64,000 nt of DNA, from assembly GCF_003255815.1 (NCBI RefSeq), contig NC_037686.1, positions 57,137,888-57,201,887 of the forward strand, given 5' to 3'. Below, in pieces: positions 10,333 to 21,642 of the stretch. Under the pieces are notes generated by a model. It was not told the origin of the DNA. It saw only the letters and a list, made by a program, of their open reading frames with translations, and ran no database searches. Made by a program: the position numbers and the translations under genes. Positions within the stretch are counted from its first letter, which is position 1, and every line of letters starts with the position of its first letter. This stretch comes from Theropithecus gelada. Taxonomy: Eukaryota; Chordata; Mammalia; Primates; Cercopithecidae.

Positions 10333-10391
10333 ATAGATCTAAGTCATGCCCTACCTGCTCCTGGTTGACGGCCTTACTTTGAGAACCACTG
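10333..10391 (+). mobile_element. MER5A, right part
   Basis: After the LTR the MER5A resumes and ends with TTACTTTGAGAACCACTG, the inverted terminal repeat of MER5/Charlie elements. It pairs with the left portion at 9522-9619. Confidence 0.85.
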
Positions 10392-11254
10392 CCCTAGGCT
10401 ACCCTGAAGGCCATGTTTGCATTGTAACTTTTAGACTAGAAATTAATTTCCTTTTGATTTCCCTGAGAATTAGGACTCCTTAGAAAAAGCTCACAGGGTC
10501 CTTTCCCAACTCAGGATCTAGAACAGTGAGTAAAACCTGACCAAAAGAACCGTGTCCTTTCCTGTTCTGATAACCTTAACTTTGATTCTGAAAGATAAGT
10601 CTGCTCCCTTTGTAGATAACCTACTGTGAACTGAGGCGAGAAGTTTTCTTATATAAATGTTGAGTATCCTGTACATGCAAAATAGTTTGTGGCCTAAAAA
10701 CCCTAAATAATGCCACTTTTCCCTACTGTGCCTATTTTATGAGGTGGGGAATAGTAGAAACCTCAAGAATTTCAATAGCACAAGAGAGCTAATTAGTTTT
10801 GATTGCTCTGGAAATGTGAGAAGTCACCCACCATAACATTCCTCTTTTGAGCAAGCAGGGAAGAAGGGGAATTTGAGGCCACTGTATGATATAACAGATC
10901 TTTTCAGCTCACTTGGGTAGCGTAATGCATCGACTCATAAAGAAGTGATTGAAAAGTGGAACAGATTTCCACCTCTCTAACTGGGACGTTATCCCAGTGC
11001 CTAATGCTTGTGAAGGAAGGTGTATCAGCGCGGACATTATCTGCCTCCTGTGTAAGTTCGTTCTGAGCCTACTGGGGAAGAAATTCAGGCCAGATCTACC
11101 TTGGGGGAAATCAAGATTCCATTAGAATATCCCTTATGCCAGGAATGGGAGTTAAAAGCATTCCTCTTATGAGGCTTGAGTGAAGTGGAGGTAGAGAGTG
11201 CAATCATGTCCGGTACAATCCTAAGTATAAAGGTATATTTTCTTTTTTTTTTTT
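10392..11254. other. Unassigned DNA
   Basis: No exon, RNA gene or repeat family recognised. Confidence 0.5.
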
Positions 11255-11750
11255 TTTCATACAACAAATGTGCTTTTTAAAAATTTGGAAAATTTTTTCA
11301 TTTTATTTTTAGTTGTCCATAATTGTACATCTATAAGGGACACAAAGTGATATTTCAATACATGTATACAATGTGTAATGATTGTATATAATGTGTAATG
11401 ATTATAATGTGTAATGATTGTAATTAGCATATCTACCACTTTGAACAATTATTATTTCTGTGTGTTATGAACGTCCAAAATTCTCTCTTCTAGCTTTTTG
11501 AAAATACACATTAAGTTGTTAACTGTATTTACATAACCAATTATATTTATTAAAATGCTACAGAACACTATAACTTATTCCTCCCATTTGGCTGTAACTT
11601 ACTATCTGTTAACCAATCTCTTCTTATCCTTCCCTTCTATCTTTCCAGCCTCTAATAACCACAATTCTATTCTCCGTTTCTATGGCTCAGTTATTTTCTA
11701 GCTCCCACATATGAGTGAGAATATATGATATATAACAGTTACTATATAAT
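11255..11750 (-). mobile_element. Old L1 (L1M) 3' end, antisense
   Basis: After a 15-T run the plus strand follows the reversed L1M 3' UTR/ORF2 end: TTAGTTGTCCATAATTGTAC, ATTTCAATACATGTATACAA, AACTTATTCCTCCCATTTGG, CTCTAATAACCACAATTCTA and CTCCCACATATGAGTGAGAA. Inside it, AATGTGTAATGATT occurs three times (11370-11383, 11390-11403, 11406-11419), a small local expansion. Confidence 0.82.
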
Positions 11751-13394
11751 GTACATCTGGAATGATGGCTAAGATAAGAACATTAATTTTGTTTAGGTAA
11801 GCTGTGTTCAAGCAAGTTAGACACTTCCATATTAAAATTTTCAGACTTAGAGAACATCATTTAATTAAGTGAATAATTTCATCAAGTGCATATCCATTAG
11901 AAAACTAAATGATTCATGATGGGAGTGATGTAGGGAGCAACACCTCAAATTGATGTGATTTTTAAACCTGCCTATCCATACTTTTTCTGTGAAGTCAATA
12001 AGTAAATAGGAAAAGTAAGTAAGTAAACACATAAAGAAGTGTGGTCACCTAGCACTGTGGCAGAGACTCTAGACTTTATTTACTAATTGTAGCCCCTATC
12101 CCTGGTCACTTGCCACTATATAGACATTGTACATGCCGGATTTATTTTGAGGCAAATGCAATCATTTTGAAATGCCATCATTTTGAAATGCCTTATTTTT
12201 AAAGTAAAAATGTGTTCACATTACAAAACCACTATCACAAGACATTTCTATTAAAAATAGTCCTGCTGCTTGTATTTAATGCTTTCTAGACTGCAGTGTA
12301 GCTCAGAGGGTCTGTGTGAAGCACATGAAGGCATTAGAGTAATCATTAAAGATCAAGGGATTTCCAATTATCAAGTCACACTTAGTAAACAATAGGCTGA
12401 GATAAATGAAGCATAGCTTGGCAGTTTCATATTCTGAATCAAATATTTTCAAGAGAATAAGAAAAAAGATTTTTGCACCTTATGAAAGATATAGACAATT
12501 GTCAACGCATTTGAGAAAGAGGCTTATCAAAACTCTCCAGTAATTCCTTATTTCCAATTCTTTAATAGTTAATAGAAGATATTATATAAAATCTCTCCCT
12601 GTGATAAAGAATCCAGGGGTGTATTTACAAGACCGTTTTCCACATTCTGATTCCAAAGCTGCTATTCCAAAATAAGGTATATTTTAACCCTATCATTGGG
12701 AATCCAATAAAGCCTCAATTAACTAGATTGTGTTTCTTCTGTGCTTAATTTTAGTAGAGAAAATTCACAACAGAATTAGCTGTAAGAAAGGATTTTTTTC
12801 AAAAGAATACCTTTTCAAGGTATGTCCTGGGGTCAAATAGATAGAGACCAATCTTCTTTATTCTTTATATTTACAACTACAACAGTGTACCTCAATTCTG
12901 AAGATTCCAAATGATTCCTACAAGGCACAACAAGATGTTCACTCACCATAGAAAGATTCAGTTATGTTTGCTGGACAGCATCTGCTAAGGCATAAAGGGG
13001 GAATAATGTGTTTTAGGAATATTTCCAACAGCATTAGAGAAAGAAAATGGACATGGCTGGGTGGTCTCATTGTTGTAAAGTGGTGAGCACAGTTCATTGT
13101 AGAGAAATGCAAAGCTCTCAGGAAATGTTTTAGTTACATCATATTTAAAATAAAACGTTGGTTAGTGTGAGTTAATTGGGAGCCAGGTAATCTTCAAGAT
13201 TGCTCCTAGCTAAGTCTTTTCATTCTAGGTGGTGTTACCTGATTTTGGAAGACTTCATCACCTCTGTCTATGAATGAAAAGAGGTTGTTTCAGTTTCTGA
13301 AGCCATATTGAATTCTTACCTAGGTTTCTGGCTCACCCATCAACAAGTATCCAGACAGTGGCATTAAAAAAATTGTGCTTGCCAATTTATTCAG
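11751..13394. other. Unassigned DNA; short 16-bp tandem repeat
   Basis: Mostly featureless. ATCATTTTGAAATGCC occurs twice head-to-tail at 12161-12176 and 12177-12192. The surrounding 12130-12260 vaguely resembles old L1 text but is not assignable by eye. No exon is supported. Confidence 0.5.
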
Positions 13395-13525
13395 ATCCAA
13401 CCAACACTTATTGCATTCCTACTGTGTGCATGAACCAAGAACATTTATATATATTAAATAACGTAATCATTCAAAAATCATCTGAAAATTAACATTTTTA
13501 AGTCAGGAAATGAATCTTCAAGAAG
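13395..13525 (-). repeat. MIR-like SINE, antisense
   Basis: AACACTTATTGCATTCCTAC, TGTGTGCATG, then TTTATATATATTAAATAACG and AGTCAGGAAATGAATC follow the reversed MIR 3' half (…TTATTGAGC…, …TATTAACTCATTTAAT…, …CAGATGAGGAAACT…). Strongly diverged. Confidence 0.5.
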
Positions 13526-14149
13526 AAAATTACAAAATAAATGGCAAAATAAGAACATGAAAGATTTTTAAAAATTGATTACAATTGTGGCATTTGTTCC
13601 TCTATACTACTTACTGAAATATGGCACAATGGAACTTTGGCCAAAGAGCCTCATCTCAACCAGATTTATTATCCTGTTTGGTGTCCTTGGCCATTTCTCA
13701 GTTCTAAAGGCTGAGGACTTCTCTCTTACTCAGCTCAGATACTACCTAGTATATCCTCCCTGTATTCAGAATCACATCCATAATACATTGACGTTTTCTG
13801 TGGTTCTTACTTTTATGAGCACACCATGGCTGAAACAGCCTTGCTTTAGCGCTTGAGTGCCTGTCAAAGGACGTTTAACTGTTGCAGCTCTGCTCATTCC
13901 TTTGGTGAGAACTTGGTGCTAACTCACTCTTTTGAAGTGCACCCTTGGGAAAGAAATTTGAACTGCCTTAGGTACGTAAATCCTTTTGATCCTCTGGTTC
14001 ATTGTGCATTATCATAAATTGAGTCAATATTGTTGAAAGCCTTTTATAAACAGAAATAGTCCTGGGAGTTGATTATGTGAGAATGATTAAGACAACATCT
14101 CTAACTTCTATGAATGCATATAGAGTGCAAAATAATAACCCATAACTGC
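13526..14149. other. Unassigned DNA
   Basis: A 93-codon plus-strand frame (13575-13856) has no recognised domain or homologue. No repeat recognised. Confidence 0.45.
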
Positions 14150-14330
14150 AGCCTCTTAAGTGCTTTACTAAAAGCACATATGGAACACTATAAGAGGTAT
14201 GTTATGATATGATTAATTCTAGTTAATAGAATTTCAAGAAGGGCTTCAGAGAAAAAGTGGCAATTGATTTACGCTTTGAAGAAGTAGTTGCTTTGGCCAG
14301 GTAGAAAACAAGGGACAGAGCAGTATAAGA
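14150..14330 (+). repeat. Ancient mammalian repeat, family not assigned
   Basis: GGAACACTATAAGAGG followed by AGAAGGGCTTCAGAGAAAAA, GTGGCAATTGATTTACGCTT, TGAAGAAGTAGTTGC and GGCCAGGTAGAA tracks the same ancient dispersed family as 4015-4240, further downstream in it. The name is uncertain. Confidence 0.45.
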
Positions 14331-15058
14331 AGAAATAATGACAAATTCAGGAGGCCTAATGGGATGATTAGAGGGTTGGTCCATGGATTGGTTTGCAGGA
14401 CCCTTCATTTCCTTTGATGTGGATCGCAATTCAAGTCACTAGAGACTGGTTGAGAAAAATCCAAAACCTCTCTTGGGGAATCCCTTGTACTTTGGGCTTG
14501 AAGACACTTGTAGAAGTAGTGCCCTTGGAGCAGCCGGACTTTTTATATTTTTGTGTAGTCAACTGCCATGTCTGTCATTAACTATTTTATGTACCCTCCA
14601 CCCAATTGCTGCTATAGAATAGTGAAAAGTGAACATTTGTTAAAATAATTAGTATGCAAATAAAGCTAAATTCCCAAATGACTTTGTGAAAAACTCCCAT
14701 TTTCTTTTTCCATCATTTGGTGTATATTCCAGTTGGTCACAATTAAATTCTTGTTGGTTTCTAATTCTGCTGATCAATATACCCAAATTTTAAAACATTT
14801 TTGGATCGTTTGTGTGTGATATACCCTTTGTATTTCACCTCGGAACTGACCATCCATATATTCCAGTATGTTAAAAGCAGAACTTAATTCTATAATGTCT
14901 TCCCCTAATGTCTCCTTACATCAGAGAGGTCCAGGATTTTTTGCCAAATGTGGTCGTGTGAAAGGAATATATTTTGTTTCCTGTTCCAGAATTGCTCTTC
15001 ATTAGGAACAAATGATGACACACTGCTTGTTGAAAGTAGTCGATTTGTAAATGCCCCG
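14331..15058. other. Unassigned DNA
   Basis: Small frames only; no repeat or exon recognised. Confidence 0.5.
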
Positions 15059-15427
15059 AGTCTTAGTCAGTTCAGACTGCTAAAATGAAGTAGCATAGAC
15101 TGGATGGCTTATAAACAAAAGAAATTTATTTCTCACAGTTCTGCAGGCTAGAAATCCAAGATCAAGATGCCAACATTGGTTGGATTCTAGTGGGGTGCTC
15201 TCCTAGGCTGCAGACTGCCAACTTCTCATTGTGCCTTCCCATGGCAGAAAGAGGGCAAGAGAGCTCTCTGGAGTCCCTATTATAGGGTCCTAATTTCATT
15301 CATGCGGGTGCTTCATGCATGACCTAATTACTTCCCAAAGGTATCATTTCATAATATCATCACATTGGGAGATAGGATTTCAACATGTGAATTTTGGGGG
15401 GTCACACCCATTCAGACTCTTATACCA
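15059..15427 (-). mobile_element. MLT1-type MaLR LTR, antisense
   Basis: Plus strand: AGTCTTAGTCAGTTCAGACT, GGATGGCTTATAAACAAAAG, TTTATTTCTCACAGTTCTGC, ATCAAGATGCCAACATTGG, ATGACCTAATTACTTCCC, TCATCACATTGGGAGATAGG and TTTTGGGGGGTCACACCCAT. Same LTR family as 9620-10332 but in the opposite orientation. Non-coding. Confidence 0.88.
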
Positions 15428-15547
15428 TGGAAACTACTGTAATTAGAGTTCTTATAAATGGAAGTTTCTTTAAAAAATATGTCTCACTTCAATTAGCATT
15501 ATTTTCCAGATAATTAACCAGAATAGTATTAATTATATCTAGAATAT

Positions 15548-15561
15548 TCAGAGAAAGAACT
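15548..15561. repeat. 14-bp target-site duplication of the twin-primed L1, left
   Basis: TCAGAGAAAGAACT at 15548-15561 recurs exactly at 21729-21742, at the far end of the composite L1. This shows that both oppositely oriented L1 segments came from one insertion. Confidence 0.9.
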
Positions 15562-17444
15562 TTTAAAAAATTTTCAAATTTTATTGTAGGTTCGGGGTCT
15601 ACATGTGCAGGTTAGTTACATGCATAGATTTTGTGTTGCTGGGGTTTTAAGTACAGACAATTTCACCGCCAAGGGAGTGAGCATTGTACCCAATAGGTAG
15701 CTTTTTGACTGTCATCCTCCTCTCATCCCTCCCTCTCAAGTAAGCCTCAGTTATTGTTTCTGTCTTTGTGTTCATGTGTACTCAATGTTTAGCTCACACT
15801 TGTAATTGAATACATGTGGTATTTGGTTTTCTGTTTCTGCATTAATTCACTTTAGTGTAATCGCCTCCAGCTGTGTCCAGGTTGTTGCAAAAGGTGTGAT
15901 TTTATTCTTTTTAATGGCTGTGTAGTATTCTGTGGTATATATGTACAGCACTTTCTTCATCCAGTTCAGTGCTGATGACATCTAAGGTGTCCATGTTTTT
16001 GCGACTGTGTATAGTGTTACATTGAACGACCAAGTGCATGTGTGTTTTTTTTGGTAGAATTATTTATATCCCTTTGGATATATACTCAGTGATGGGATTG
16101 CTGGATCAAATGGTAATTCTGTATAAAGTTCTTTGAGAACTCTCCAAACTGCTTTCCACAATGTCTAAATTAATCTATCTTGCCACAGGCAGTGTATAGG
16201 CATTCCCTTTTCTCTGCAACCTCACCAACATCACTTATTTTTTGACTTTTTGGTAATAGTCATTTTGATAGGTGTGAGATGGTATCTTACTGTGGTTTTG
16301 ACTTGCATTTCTCTAATGAGTAGTGATACTGAATTATTTTTATATGTTTGTTGGCTGCATTTTTTTTTTTCTTCTGAGAATTGTCTGTTAATGTCCTTTG
16401 TCCATTTTTTAATGGGGTTGTTTCTTGTTGATTCGTTTAGATTATTGATAGATTCAGGATATTAGACCTTTGTCAGACACATAGTTGGCAAATATTTCCC
16501 CATTGTGTAGATTGTCTGTTTACTCTGTTGATAGTTTCTTTTGCTATGCAGAAGCTCTTTAATTAGGTCCCATGTGTCTGTTTTTGATGCAATTGCTTTT
16601 GAGGACTTTGTCATGAAATCATTGCCAAGGCCTATGTTGAGAAGGGTATTTCCTAGGTTTCTTCTAGGATTTTTGTAGTTTTAGGTCTAACATTAAGTCT
16701 TTAATCCATATTGAGTTGATTTTTGTATATCATATAAAGAAGGATTCCTGTTTTAACCTTCTGCATATGGCTAGCCAGTTATCCCAGCACCATTTGTTTA
16801 ATAGGGTGTCCCTTCTCCATTGTTTGTTATTGTCAGTTTTGTCAAAAATCAAATGGATATAGGTATGCAGCTTTATTCCTGGGCTTTCTAACCTATTCAG
16901 TTGGTGTAAATCTCACTTTCTGTAGCAGTGCCATGTTGTTTTGGTTACTGTAGCCTTGTAATATAGTTTGAAGTCAAGTAATGTAATCTCTCTAGCTTTA
17001 TTCTTTTTGCTTAGGATTGCCTTGGCTATTTGGGCTCTTTTTTTATATGAATTTTAAAATAGCCTTTTCTAGTTCTGTGAATAATATTATTGGTAGTTTG
17101 ATAGGAATAGCATTGAATATTTAAATTGCATTGGATAGTATAGCAATTATAACAATATTGATTCTTCTAATCCATGAGCATAGAATATTTTACTATTTGT
17201 TTGTGTTTTCTCTGATTTTTTCAGCAGTGTTTCATAATTCTCATTGTAAAGCTCTTTCACCTTCCTGATTAGCTGTATTCCTAGGTGATTTATTCTTTTT
17301 GTGGCTATTGTAAATAGGATTGAATTCTTAATCTGTTTCTCAGTTTGGATATCATTGGCGTATAGAAATGCTGCTGATTTTTATACATTTATTATGCATT
17401 GTGGAGCTTTACTGAAGTGTTTATCAGTTCTAGGAGCCTTTGGG
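15562..17444 (-). mobile_element. L1 3' segment (ORF2 C-terminal half to 3' end)
   Basis: The plus strand reads the reverse complement of L1. It opens with the 3' UTR (TCTACATGTGCAGGTTAGTT, the GTGTAGTATTCTGTGGTATA block, GATGGGATTGCTGGATCAAA, TGCTATGCAGAAGCTCTTTA) and runs upstream into ORF2 as far as the codons just after the reverse transcriptase FADD motif (near TTATCAGTTCTAGGAG). Frames are broken by stops. By resemblance it is an L1PB/L1MA-age copy. At 17444/17445 orientation flips abruptly; see the inverted segment. There is no full-length ORF2, so no activity. Confidence 0.95.
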
Positions 17445-18281
17445 CACACAATAATAGTGGAAAACATCAACACCCCACTGGCAGTGTTAGATAGATTATC
17501 GAGGCAGAAAACTAACAAAGATATTTGAGATGTAAACGTGGATACTTGACAAAATGAACCTAACAGACATCTACAGAATACTCTAAACAACAAAATACAC
17601 AATCCTTTCATACACACACAGCACATACTTTAAAACTGACCACTTACTTGACAAAAAGCAATGCTCAGCAAATTTCAAAAAACCTGAAATTATAGCAACC
17701 ATACCCTCAGAATACAGGACAATAAAAATAGAAATCAACATGAGATCTATCAAAACAGTACAATTACATGGAAATTAAACAACCCGCTCCTGAATGACTT
17801 AGGTAAACAATGAAATTAAGGCAGAAATTTAAAAGAATTATGTGAAACTAATGAAAACAAAGAAACAGCATACCAGAATCTTTGGAACACAAATAAGGCA
17901 GTGTTAAGGAAAAAATTTATAGTGCTAAATTCCTATACCAAGAAGTTAGAATGACTTCAAATTAACAACCTAACTTCACACTTAGAGGAACTAGAAAAAA
18001 AAAAAAAAAAAAAAAAAAAAAAACAAGAGCAAACCAACCTCAAAGATAGCAGAAGAAAAGAAATAACCAAAATCAGAGCTGAGCTGAATAAAATGGAGAC
18101 CAAAAATCCATATAAAAGATCAATGAAACCAATAGTTGGTTATTTGAAAAAATAAATAAGACTGACAGACCACTAGCTATATTAATATAGAAAAAAAAAA
18201 AGATCCAGGTAAACACAATTTGAAATATCAAAGGTAACATATCCACCAACTCCAAAGAAACACAAAAAAGCCCTCAGATAC
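17445..18281 (+). mobile_element. L1 inverted 5' segment, part 1 (ORF2 endonuclease region)
   Basis: Starts in the ORF2 endonuclease domain; the translated stretch reads NINTPLAVLDRLSRQ, cognate to the conserved 'GDFNTPLS.LDRS' region. It continues with ACATGGAAATTAAACAACCC and the segment before the reverse transcriptase. The orientation is opposite to 15562-17444. An A-tract of 29 bases (17995-18023) has expanded where L1 has a short A run. Interrupted at 18281 by a MaLR element. Broken frames. Confidence 0.94.
18277..18281. repeat. Target-site duplication of MaLR element, left copy
   Basis: GATAC before the element compares with GAGAC at 20557-20561, four of five bases, the expected 5-bp ERVL-MaLR duplication with one later mutation. 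Confidence 0.65.
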
Positions 18282-18656
18282 TGTATTTGTCCATTCTCAA
18301 TCTGCTATAAAGAACTGCCTGAGGCTGGGTAATTTATATATTAAAAAAAAGATATTTTATTGACTCACAGTTCTGCAGGGCTGGGGAGGCCTCGAGAAAC
18401 TTAAAATCATGGAGGAAGGGTAAGCAAACACATCCTTCTTCACGTGGCAGCAAGAAGGAAAAGTGCTGAACAAAGTGGAAAAAAACCTCATATAAAACCA
18501 TCAGATCTTGTGAGAACTCACTATCAAGAGAACAACATGGGGGTGACCAACCCCATGATTCAATTACCTCCCACCAGTCCCTCCCACGGTGCATGGGGAT
18601 TATGGAAACTACAATTCAAGATGAGATTTGGGTGGGGACACAGTCGAACTGTATCA
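18282..18656 (-). mobile_element. 3' LTR of the MaLR element
   Basis: Plus strand TGTATTTGTCCATTCTCAAT to GTCGAACTGTATCA. Internal blocks: GGCTGGGGAGGCCTC, AAACACATCCTTCTTCACGT, AACCATCAGATCTTGTGAGA. On the sense (minus) strand the LTR follows a purine-rich GGAGGAA at 18657-18663, the likely polypurine tract. Confidence 0.94.
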
Positions 18657-20186
18657 TTCCTCCATGGCACCTCCCAAATCTCAGGTCCTCACATTTCAAA
18701 ACCAATTATACCTTTCCAACAGTCCTCCAAAGTCTTAGCTCATTCTAGCATTAACTCAAAAGTTCAAGTCCAAAGCCTCATCTGAGATAAAGTAAGTCCC
18801 TTCTTCCTATATGCCTGTAAAATCAAAAGCAAATTAGTTACTTTTTAGATACAATGGGGGTACAGGGATTGGGTAAATACACCCATTCTAAGTGGGAGAA
18901 ATTGGCCAAAATAAAGGGGATACTAGTTCCATGCACGTCTGAAATCCAATAGGAAAGTTATTAAATCTTAAAGTTTCAAAATGATCTCCTTTGATTCCAT
19001 GTCTCACATCCAGGTCACACTGATGCACAAGGTGGGCGCCCATGGCCTTGGGCAGCTCCACCCCTGTGACTTTGCAGGGTACAGCTCCCCTCCTGACAGC
19101 TTCCATGGGCTTGTGTTGAGTCTCTGGCTTTCCAGGTGCACAGTGTAAGTTGTTGGTGGATCTACCATTCTGGGGTCTGCAGGACAGTGGCCCTCTTCTC
19201 ACCACTCCACTAGGCAGTGCCCCAGTGGGGACTCTGTGTGGGGGCTCTGACCCCACATTTCCCTTGCATGCTGCCCTAGCCGAGGTTCTCCATGAGGGCT
19301 CCACCCATGAATCAAAATTCTGCCTGGACATCCAGGTGTTTTCATCTGAAATCTAGGTGGAGGTCCCCAAACCTCAGTTCTTGACTTCTGTGTTCCCACA
19401 GGCTCAATGCCATGTGGAGCTGCCAAGACTTTGGGCTTGCAACCTCTGAAGCAATGGCCTGAACTGTACCTTGGCCCCTTTTAGCCACAACTGGAGCTGA
19501 AACAGCTGGGATGCAAGGCACGCTGTCTGAGGCTGCATAGAGCAGGGGAGCCCTGATCCCAGCCCAGGAAACAATTTTTCTCTCCTAGGCCTCTGGGCCT
19601 GTGATGAAATGGGCTTCCCTGAAAATCTCTGACATGCCCTGGAGACATTTTCCCCATTGTCTTGGTGATTAACATTCGGCTCCTCATTACTTATGCAAAT
19701 TTCTGCAGCAGCAGCTTGAATTTATCCCCAGAATTTTTTCTTTCTTTTTTATTGGATCATCAGGCTGCAAGTTTTCCAAACTTTTATGGTCTGCTTCTTC
19801 TTGAATGCTTTGCCAGTTAGAAATTTCTTCTGCCAGATACCCCCAATCATCTCTCCCAAGTTCAAGATTCCACAGATCTCTGGGGCAGGGAAAAAAATGC
19901 CACCAGTCTCTTTGCATAGTAAGAGTGACCTTTACTCCGCTTCTCATCAAATTCCTCATCTCCATCTGAGACCATCTCATCCTGGACTTTATCGTCCATA
20001 TCACTATCAGCATTTTGGTCAAAGTCATTCAACAAGTCTCTAGGAAAGTTCCAAACTTTCCCACATCTTCTTTTCTTCTGAGCCCTCCACACTGTTGCAA
20101 CTTCTGCCTGTTACCCATTTCTAAAGTTGCTTCCACATTTTTAGGTATCTTTACAGCAGTGCCTCACTACCTCAGTATCAATTTAC
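18657..20186 (-). mobile_element. MaLR internal region (decayed)
   Basis: The sense strand runs from 20186 down to 18657. The sequence is G+C-richer than the enclosing L1 and holds several short broken frames (18888-19331, 19199-19426, 19687-20028, 19862-20092, all minus). I recognise it as THE1/MST-int by overall text and position between matched LTRs. No retroviral enzyme motif is intact, and none is expected in this non-autonomous group. Confidence 0.88.
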
Positions 20187-20556
20187 TGTATTAGTCTATT
20201 CTCATGCTGCTACGAAGAACTGTCCAAGACTGGGTACTTTATAAAGAAAAGAGATTTAATTGACTCACAGTTCCACAGGGCTTGGGAAGCCTCAGGAAAC
20301 TTACAATCATGGTGGAAGTGGAAGCAAACACATCCTTCTTCACACAGTGGCAGGAAGGAGAAGTGCTGAGCAAAGAGGGAAAAGCTCCTTATAAAACCAT
20401 CAGATCTCATGAGAACAAACTGTCACAAGAACAACATGGGGATAACTGCCCCCATGATTCAATTACTTCCCACTGGGTCACTCCTACAACATGTGGGGAT
20501 TATGGGAACTACAATTCAAGATGAGATTTGGGTGGGGACACAGCCAAACCATATCA
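20187..20556 (-). mobile_element. 5' LTR of the MaLR element
   Basis: Plus strand TGTATTAGTCTATTCTCATG to CAGCCAAACCATATCA. Carries the same blocks as the other LTR (AACATGGGGATAACTGCCCC, GGGGATTATGGGAACTACAA). On the minus strand this is the promoter-bearing copy. Confidence 0.94.
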
Positions 20557-21415
20557 GAGACTATTATGCCCACCTCTATGAATACAAACTTGAATAATTA
20601 GAAGACTGGATAAAATCCTGGAAACATACAACTTTCCAAGATTGACCCAGGAAGAAATTGAAATCCTGAAAAGACCAATAATTAGTTCCAAAATTGAATT
20701 AGTAAAAAACAAAACAAAATGAACAAAACAAACAAAACACCTACCAACCAGAAAAAGCCCTGGATCATACTGATTCACAGCTAAATTCTACCAGACATAG
20801 AAGAGCTAGTACCAATCCTACTGAAATTATTTCAAAAAATCGAGGAGGGACTACTCTCAAATTCATTCTTTTAGGCCAGCATCATTCTGATACCAAAACT
20901 TGGTAAGGATACAAGAAAAAAAGAAAACTTCAGACCAATATCCCTGATGAACACAGTTGCAAAAATCCTAAACAAAGTACTAGTAATTTGAATCCAGCAT
21001 CACATCAAAAAACTAATCCACCATGATCATGTAAATTTTATTGCTGGGATGCAAGCTTAGTTCAACATTCACAAATCAATAAATGGGATTTGTCATATAA
21101 ACAGAACTAAAACCAAAAACTATATGCCCATCTCAATAGATTCAGAAAAATCTTTTGAGAAAATGCAACATCCCTTCATCTTAAAACTCAACAAATTAGG
21201 CAGCAAAGGAACATAACTCAAAAAAATAAGAGCCACCTATGACAAACCCACAGACAACGTACTAAATGAGCAAAAGCTAGAAGAATTCACCTTGAGACTC
21301 AGAACAAGACAAGGATTCCCACTATCACTACTACTATCCAACATAGTACTGGAAATCTTAGCCAAAGCAATCAGGCAAGTGAAAGAATTAAAAGGTATCC
21401 AAATAGGAAGATAGG
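20557..21415 (+). mobile_element. L1 inverted 5' segment, part 2 (reverse transcriptase region)
   Basis: L1 ORF2 resumes with GACTATTATGCCCACCTCTA and continues through the RT region: GATCATACTGATTCACAGCT, ACCAATATCCCTGATGAACA, ATCCACCATGATCATGTAAA, TCTCAATAGATTCAGAAAAA and AACAAGACAAGGATTCCCAC. Stops interrupt the frame. An Alu fragment interrupts at 21415. Confidence 0.94.
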
Positions 21416-21529
21416 GGCTGGGCGCAGTGGCTCATGCCTATAATCCTAGCCCTTTGGGAGTCCAAGGCAGGCAGATGGCTTGAGCTTCGGAGTTCAAGAC
21501 CAGCCTGGACCACATGGTGAATCCCTGTC
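21416..21529 (+). mobile_element. Alu left-monomer fragment, 3'-truncated
   Basis: GGCTGGGCGCAGTGGCTCAT, GTTCAAGACCAGCCTGGACC, then the sequence passes from CCCTGTCTCTA straight into a TCTA array. AGGAAGATAGG (21405-21415) and AGGAAGAGAGG (21632-21642) flank the Alu plus arrays, 10 of 11 matching, a likely target duplication. The right monomer is therefore missing or was replaced by microsatellite. Confidence 0.9.

Positions 21530-21581
<52 letters not shown>
21530..21581. repeat. (TCTA)n tetranucleotide microsatellite
   Basis: About 13 uninterrupted TCTA units immediately after the truncated Alu. Pure units of this length are usually polymorphic in primates. Confidence 0.98.
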
Positions 21582-21590
21582 ATATGTACG

Positions 21591-21592
<2 letters not shown>

Positions 21593-21631
<39 letters not shown>
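21593..21631. repeat. (CA)n dinucleotide microsatellite
   Basis: About 19 uninterrupted CA units, eleven bases after the TCTA array, forming a compound microsatellite. Confidence 0.98.
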
Positions 21632-21634
<3 letters not shown>

Positions 21635-21642
21635 AAGAGAGG

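Larger units (their letters stand above)
18282..20556 (-). mobile_element. Complete MaLR element, THE1/MST type (LTR-internal-LTR)
   Basis: Two LTRs in the same orientation (18282-18656 and 20187-20556) enclose a 1,530-base internal region, the usual size of THE1/MST internals. Minus is the sense strand. The element sits inside the inverted L1 segment, with a decayed 5-bp duplication. MaLR elements are non-autonomous ERV-L relatives and encode no functional polymerase. The small frames inside (up to 147 codons, 18888-19331 minus) are remnants. The two LTRs differ at many sites, so the insertion is old. Confidence 0.95.

Noticed and set aside
18888..19331. 147-codon minus-strand open frame, possible gene
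   Set aside because: It lies wholly in the internal region of a MaLR element. It has no recognisable domain and is flanked by frames broken in the same orientation.
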